Shown here: piece after piece, positions 62,078-64,000 of the stretch
Layout: each line of letters starts with the position of its first letter
Position numbering within the stretch: position 1 is the stretch's first letter
Source: Bradyrhizobium japonicum USDA 6
GTDB taxonomy: Bacteria > Pseudomonadota > Alphaproteobacteria > Rhizobiales > Xanthobacteraceae
DNA: 64,000 nucleotides
Assembly: GCF_000284375.1 (NCBI RefSeq)
Contig: NC_017249.1
Location: 1,178,001-1,242,000 of the forward strand
Direction of reading: 5' to 3'
Notes under the pieces: generated by a model
What the model was told of the DNA's origin: nothing
Databases searched by the model: none
The model's input: only the letters and a program-made list of their open reading frames with translations
Made by a program: the position numbers and the translations under genes

Positions 62078-62599
62078 ATGAAGTTTCTGACGGGGTTGCT
62101 CGCGGCGGTTCTCCTGATCGCGGGCATGGGGGCTTCCCACGCAGTGGTTCGGATTGCGGATGACCGCGGTGGCCGGATCGGAACCTACGTCGACAGATAC
62201 CAGGATCTGCGGCAATCGGGCGACACCGTCATCATCGACGGCCTCTGTGCCTCGGCCTGCACCATCGTCCTCGGCGCCATCCCGCGCGACCGCATCTGCG
62301 TGACGTCACATGCCACGCTCGGCTTCCACGCCGCCTGGGATTTCGGCACCAACGGCCGCGCCGTCACCAATCCCGAAGCGACCCAGATGCTCTATGCGAT
62401 GTATCCCTCGCAGGTGAAGCGCTGGATCAACCAGCGCGGCGGCCTCACCCCGCACATGCTCTTCCTGAGGGGCAAGCAGCTCCAGGCCATGTACAAGCCC
62501 TGCTACCTCGACGCGCAGGCCTCGACCAACCGACCCCTGCGCCGGGCTCTCCCGCAAGCGGAAGAGCTGGAGTCCGCTCGGGGCCAGCTGCTTCGCTGA
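62078..62599 (+). CDS. Periplasmic ClpP-like (COG3904 type) protein
   Basis: A 173-residue protein with a signal peptide (residues 1-22, ending SHA). GDTVIIDGLCASACTIVLGAIPRDRICVTSHATLGFHAAW matches the ClpP/crotonase-like periplasmic family, with the SAC serine in the position of a protease nucleophile and HA in the histidine position. ATG 62078 is chosen because it gives the signal peptide. Activity is not proven. It is divergent from the FAD dehydrogenase gene. Confidence 0.78.
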   Translation: MKFLTGLLAAVLLIAGMGASHAVVRIADDRGGRIGTYVDRYQDLRQSGDTVIIDGLCASACTIVLGAIPRDRICVTSHATLGFHAAWDFGTNGRAVTNPEATQMLYAMYPSQVKRWINQRGGLTPHMLFLRGKQLQAMYKPCYLDAQASTNRPLRRALPQAEELESARGQLLR

Positions 62600-62720
62600 C
62601 GTCATCGGCACGATCTGATTCAAGGAAGCATTCCTTGGAACACCCGCGGCGCTTGCCCGGGCCCGGGCCAACGCCTATTTGAATGGCAAGGGAACCGGGG
62701 CCTTCGCCCCGATCGTTGTC

Positions 62721-62915
62721 ATGGCTCAACCACTGCACCCGGCCCAACCGCTACAGGACAATTCGCCCACTGCCGGCCGGCTGCCGTTCGTGCTGCTGTT
62801 GGCTGGCGCGGGGATCGGCGGTCTGGTCGTGCTCGGCGCGCTGGCGCTCTGGTTCCACTACGGCAGCCAGGTGTTCTTCGAAATGATCAGGACCGGCTTT
62901 GCCGCCTGCTTCTGA
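62721..62915 (+). CDS. Small single-pass membrane protein upstream of sco1
   Basis: A 64-residue protein with one strong helix (RLPFVLLLAGAGIGGLVVLGALALWF). ATG 62721 is the likely start; an earlier in-frame start exists. It ends 24 bp before the Sco1 gene on the same strand, so it may help in cytochrome oxidase assembly. That is only context. No family is recognised. Confidence 0.55.
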   Translation: MAQPLHPAQPLQDNSPTAGRLPFVLLLAGAGIGGLVVLGALALWFHYGSQVFFEMIRTGFAACF

Positions 62916-62939
62916 CCTGCGACAGGAAGTTTTCCGCTC

Positions 62940-63530
62940 ATGAGCTCCACCGCCCGTCCGCTGGTGATCGCGACCGCCTTCGCTGCAAGCCTCGTCGTCG
63001 GACTGCTGATCGTTTTCTGGGCGATGGGCGGGGTCAGCAAGGTGGCGCAGCCCGCCGCGATCGGCGGCCCGTTCCAGCTCACCGACCAGCACGGCAAGGC
63101 CGTCACCGACAAGAACCTGAAGGGCAAGCCGACCCTGATCTTCTTCGGCTACACCCATTGCCCCGACGTCTGCCCGACTTCGTTGTTCGAGATCTCGGAG
63201 GTGCTGCGCGCGATGGGCAAGGATGCCGACAAGGTCAATGCCGTCTTCATCTCGGTCGATCCCGAGCGCGATACGCCGGCGACGATGAAGGACTATCTGT
63301 CGAGCTTCGACCCGCACCTCGAAGGGCTCAGCGGCGACCCCGCCGAGACCGCCAAGGTGATCACCTCCTACCGGGTCTATGCCAAGAAGGTCCCGACCAA
63401 GGACGGCGACTACACCATGGACCACACCGCGCTGATCTACCTGATGGACCGCGACGGGCGGTTCGTATCGCCGTTCAACATGAAGCGGACGCCGGAAGAG
63501 GCCGCGGCCGATTTGAAGCGGTATCTCTAG
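62940..63530 (+). CDS. SCO1/SenC family copper chaperone
   Basis: A 196-residue thioredoxin-fold protein with an N-terminal membrane anchor (residues 7-28). The copper-binding CPDVC is in FFGYTHCPDVCPTSLF and the ligand histidine is in YTMDHTALIYLMD. It loads copper into the Cu-A site of cytochrome oxidase or acts as a thiol reductase. ATG 62940 follows GACAGGAAG. Confidence 0.93.
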   Translation: MSSTARPLVIATAFAASLVVGLLIVFWAMGGVSKVAQPAAIGGPFQLTDQHGKAVTDKNLKGKPTLIFFGYTHCPDVCPTSLFEISEVLRAMGKDADKVNAVFISVDPERDTPATMKDYLSSFDPHLEGLSGDPAETAKVITSYRVYAKKVPTKDGDYTMDHTALIYLMDRDGRFVSPFNMKRTPEEAAADLKRYL

Positions 63531-63568
63531 GTGTTTGGCGGAATGATCGCGCGGCGTTCTCGGTGTAA

Positions 63569-63688
63569 CCTCTCCCGCTTGCGGGAGAGGTCGGCGCAAA
63601 GCGCCGGGTGAGGGCTCTCTCCTCTTGGTGATTGTCCCTCTGTGGAGACACCCTCTCCCCAACCCTCCCCCGCAAGCGGGGGAGGGAG
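63569..63688. repeat. Composite palindromic repeat after sco1
   Basis: CCTCTCCCGC / GCGGGAGAGG (63569-63590) and CCCTCCCCCGC / GCGGGGGAGGG (63663-63686) hairpins, with GTCGGCGCAAAGCGCCGGGTGAGGG between, as in other copies in this window. Confidence 0.65.
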
Positions 63689-63777
63689 CGCACCCAGCCC
63701 GCAATCGGCGCTCGCGTTCCCGGCGGGATGGTCTATAACGCCCTCCGATCCCAACGGAATTTGTTCATTTCCCGCCG

Positions 63778-64000
63778 ATGGTCCCGTCGCGACAGGCAAA
63801 ATCGTCCAAAACCGTGCGCCGCGTCCTGACCGGGCTGGTCGTCGGTGCTTGCCTCCTCGCAGGCCTGACCGGCGCAGACGCGCAGGCGCCCGCCAAGCAG
63901 CCCCCGGCGGCGCCCCAGGCCACGCCGCAGGTCGCCCCTCAAGCCGCCCCCCAGGCCGTGCCCGGCTTCTGGGACCCGCGGCGGCGGCCGGAGCGGCCCG
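63778..64000 (+). CDS. N-terminus of a secreted protein, perhaps a transporter substrate-binding protein (partial)
   Basis: ATG 63778 opens a frame that is still open at the window's end. Residues 1-36 form a basic, hydrophobic signal peptide (LTGLVVGACLLAGLTG, ending ADAQA). A Pro/Ala/Gln-rich linker and GFWDPRRRPERP follow. Rhizobial amino-acid-type substrate-binding proteins have such a start, but only about 74 codons are visible. The class is a guess. Confidence 0.5.
   Translation, partial: MVPSRQAKSSKTVRRVLTGLVVGACLLAGLTGADAQAPAKQPPAAPQATPQVAPQAAPQAVPGFWDPRRRPERP

Noticed and set aside
1..64000. CRISPR arrays, insertion sequences or prophage
   Set aside because: No evenly spaced direct repeats with unique spacers, no transposase or integrase and no phage structural genes were seen. 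The palindromic repeats carry no genes.

Overview
The window is a GC-rich, densely coded chromosomal segment from an alphaproteobacterium, most probably Bradyrhizobium or a close relative. The reasons are a DbjA-type haloalkane dehalogenase matching the Bradyrhizobium enzyme at every catalytic position, a GcrA cell-cycle regulator, a SAM-II riboswitch before metZ, the two-domain alphaproteobacterial dCTP deaminase, and many short palindromic intergenic repeats. No transposase, integrase, phage gene, rRNA or CRISPR array was seen. One tRNA is present (Gly, anticodon CCC).

Layout. 1-5.3 kb: end of an unknown gene, a Kef/YbaL-type antiporter, a transglutaminase-like protein, a cobalamin-binding sensor with an apparent late frameshift, and a truncated haemoglobin. 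4.4-11.8 kb: aerobic benzoate degradation through CoA epoxides (boxR regulator, benzoate-CoA ligase, a hydrolase, a DUF309 protein, boxC, boxB); boxA is not in the window. A TGCA-N6-TGCA palindrome before boxC fits a BoxR/BzdR-type operator. 12-15.8 kb: an SDR, a polysaccharide deacetylase and an OmpA-family envelope protein. 16-17.8 kb: a TetR regulator overlapping the haloalkane dehalogenase gene, followed by a selenoprotein-W-like redox protein. 18.3-26.1 kb: a membrane protein and the phosphate regulon phoR-pstSCAB-phoU-phoB with a Pho box and a strong terminator. 26.2-30.5 kb: gcrA with a GANTC cluster upstream, argD-argF and hslO. 30.7-34.3 kb: apaG, opgC and two tandem SGNH-hydrolase-like secreted proteins, the first lacking the usual catalytic residues. 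34.4-37 kb: metZ under a SAM-II riboswitch with its own terminator, divergent from dcd.

37-43.5 kb: a solo PAS protein, an unrecognised conserved protein, a MATE exporter, a Met/Gly-rich secreted protein, an SRPBCC protein, a VOC protein with an AraC regulator, and ogt. 43.7-47.5 kb: tRNA-Gly, about 690 bp without a convincing gene, then a 1032-residue protein combining seven propeller blades, VCBS- and cadherin-like modules and a beta-helix-like region. 47.7-49.3 kb: an XRE-cupin regulator and two GNAT acetyltransferases. 49.4-58.1 kb: a sugar operon (LacI regulator, xylulokinase, xylose isomerase, ABC importer, aldo/keto reductase, lactonase-type amidohydrolase), suggesting an isomerase/kinase route and an oxidative route side by side. 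58.3-64 kb: SnoaL-like and RidA proteins, a PHB-depolymerase-type esterase with an FAD dehydrogenase, a ClpP-like periplasmic protein, a Sco1 protein and the start of a secreted protein.

The observations I rate highest are the riboswitch-terminator control of metZ, the boxC operator, the OpgC plus SGNH pair, the modular 1032-residue protein beside the tRNA, the near-leaderless TetR/DbjA unit, the frameshifted B12 sensor and the GANTC cluster at gcrA. All functional calls come from reading motifs; no database search was run.
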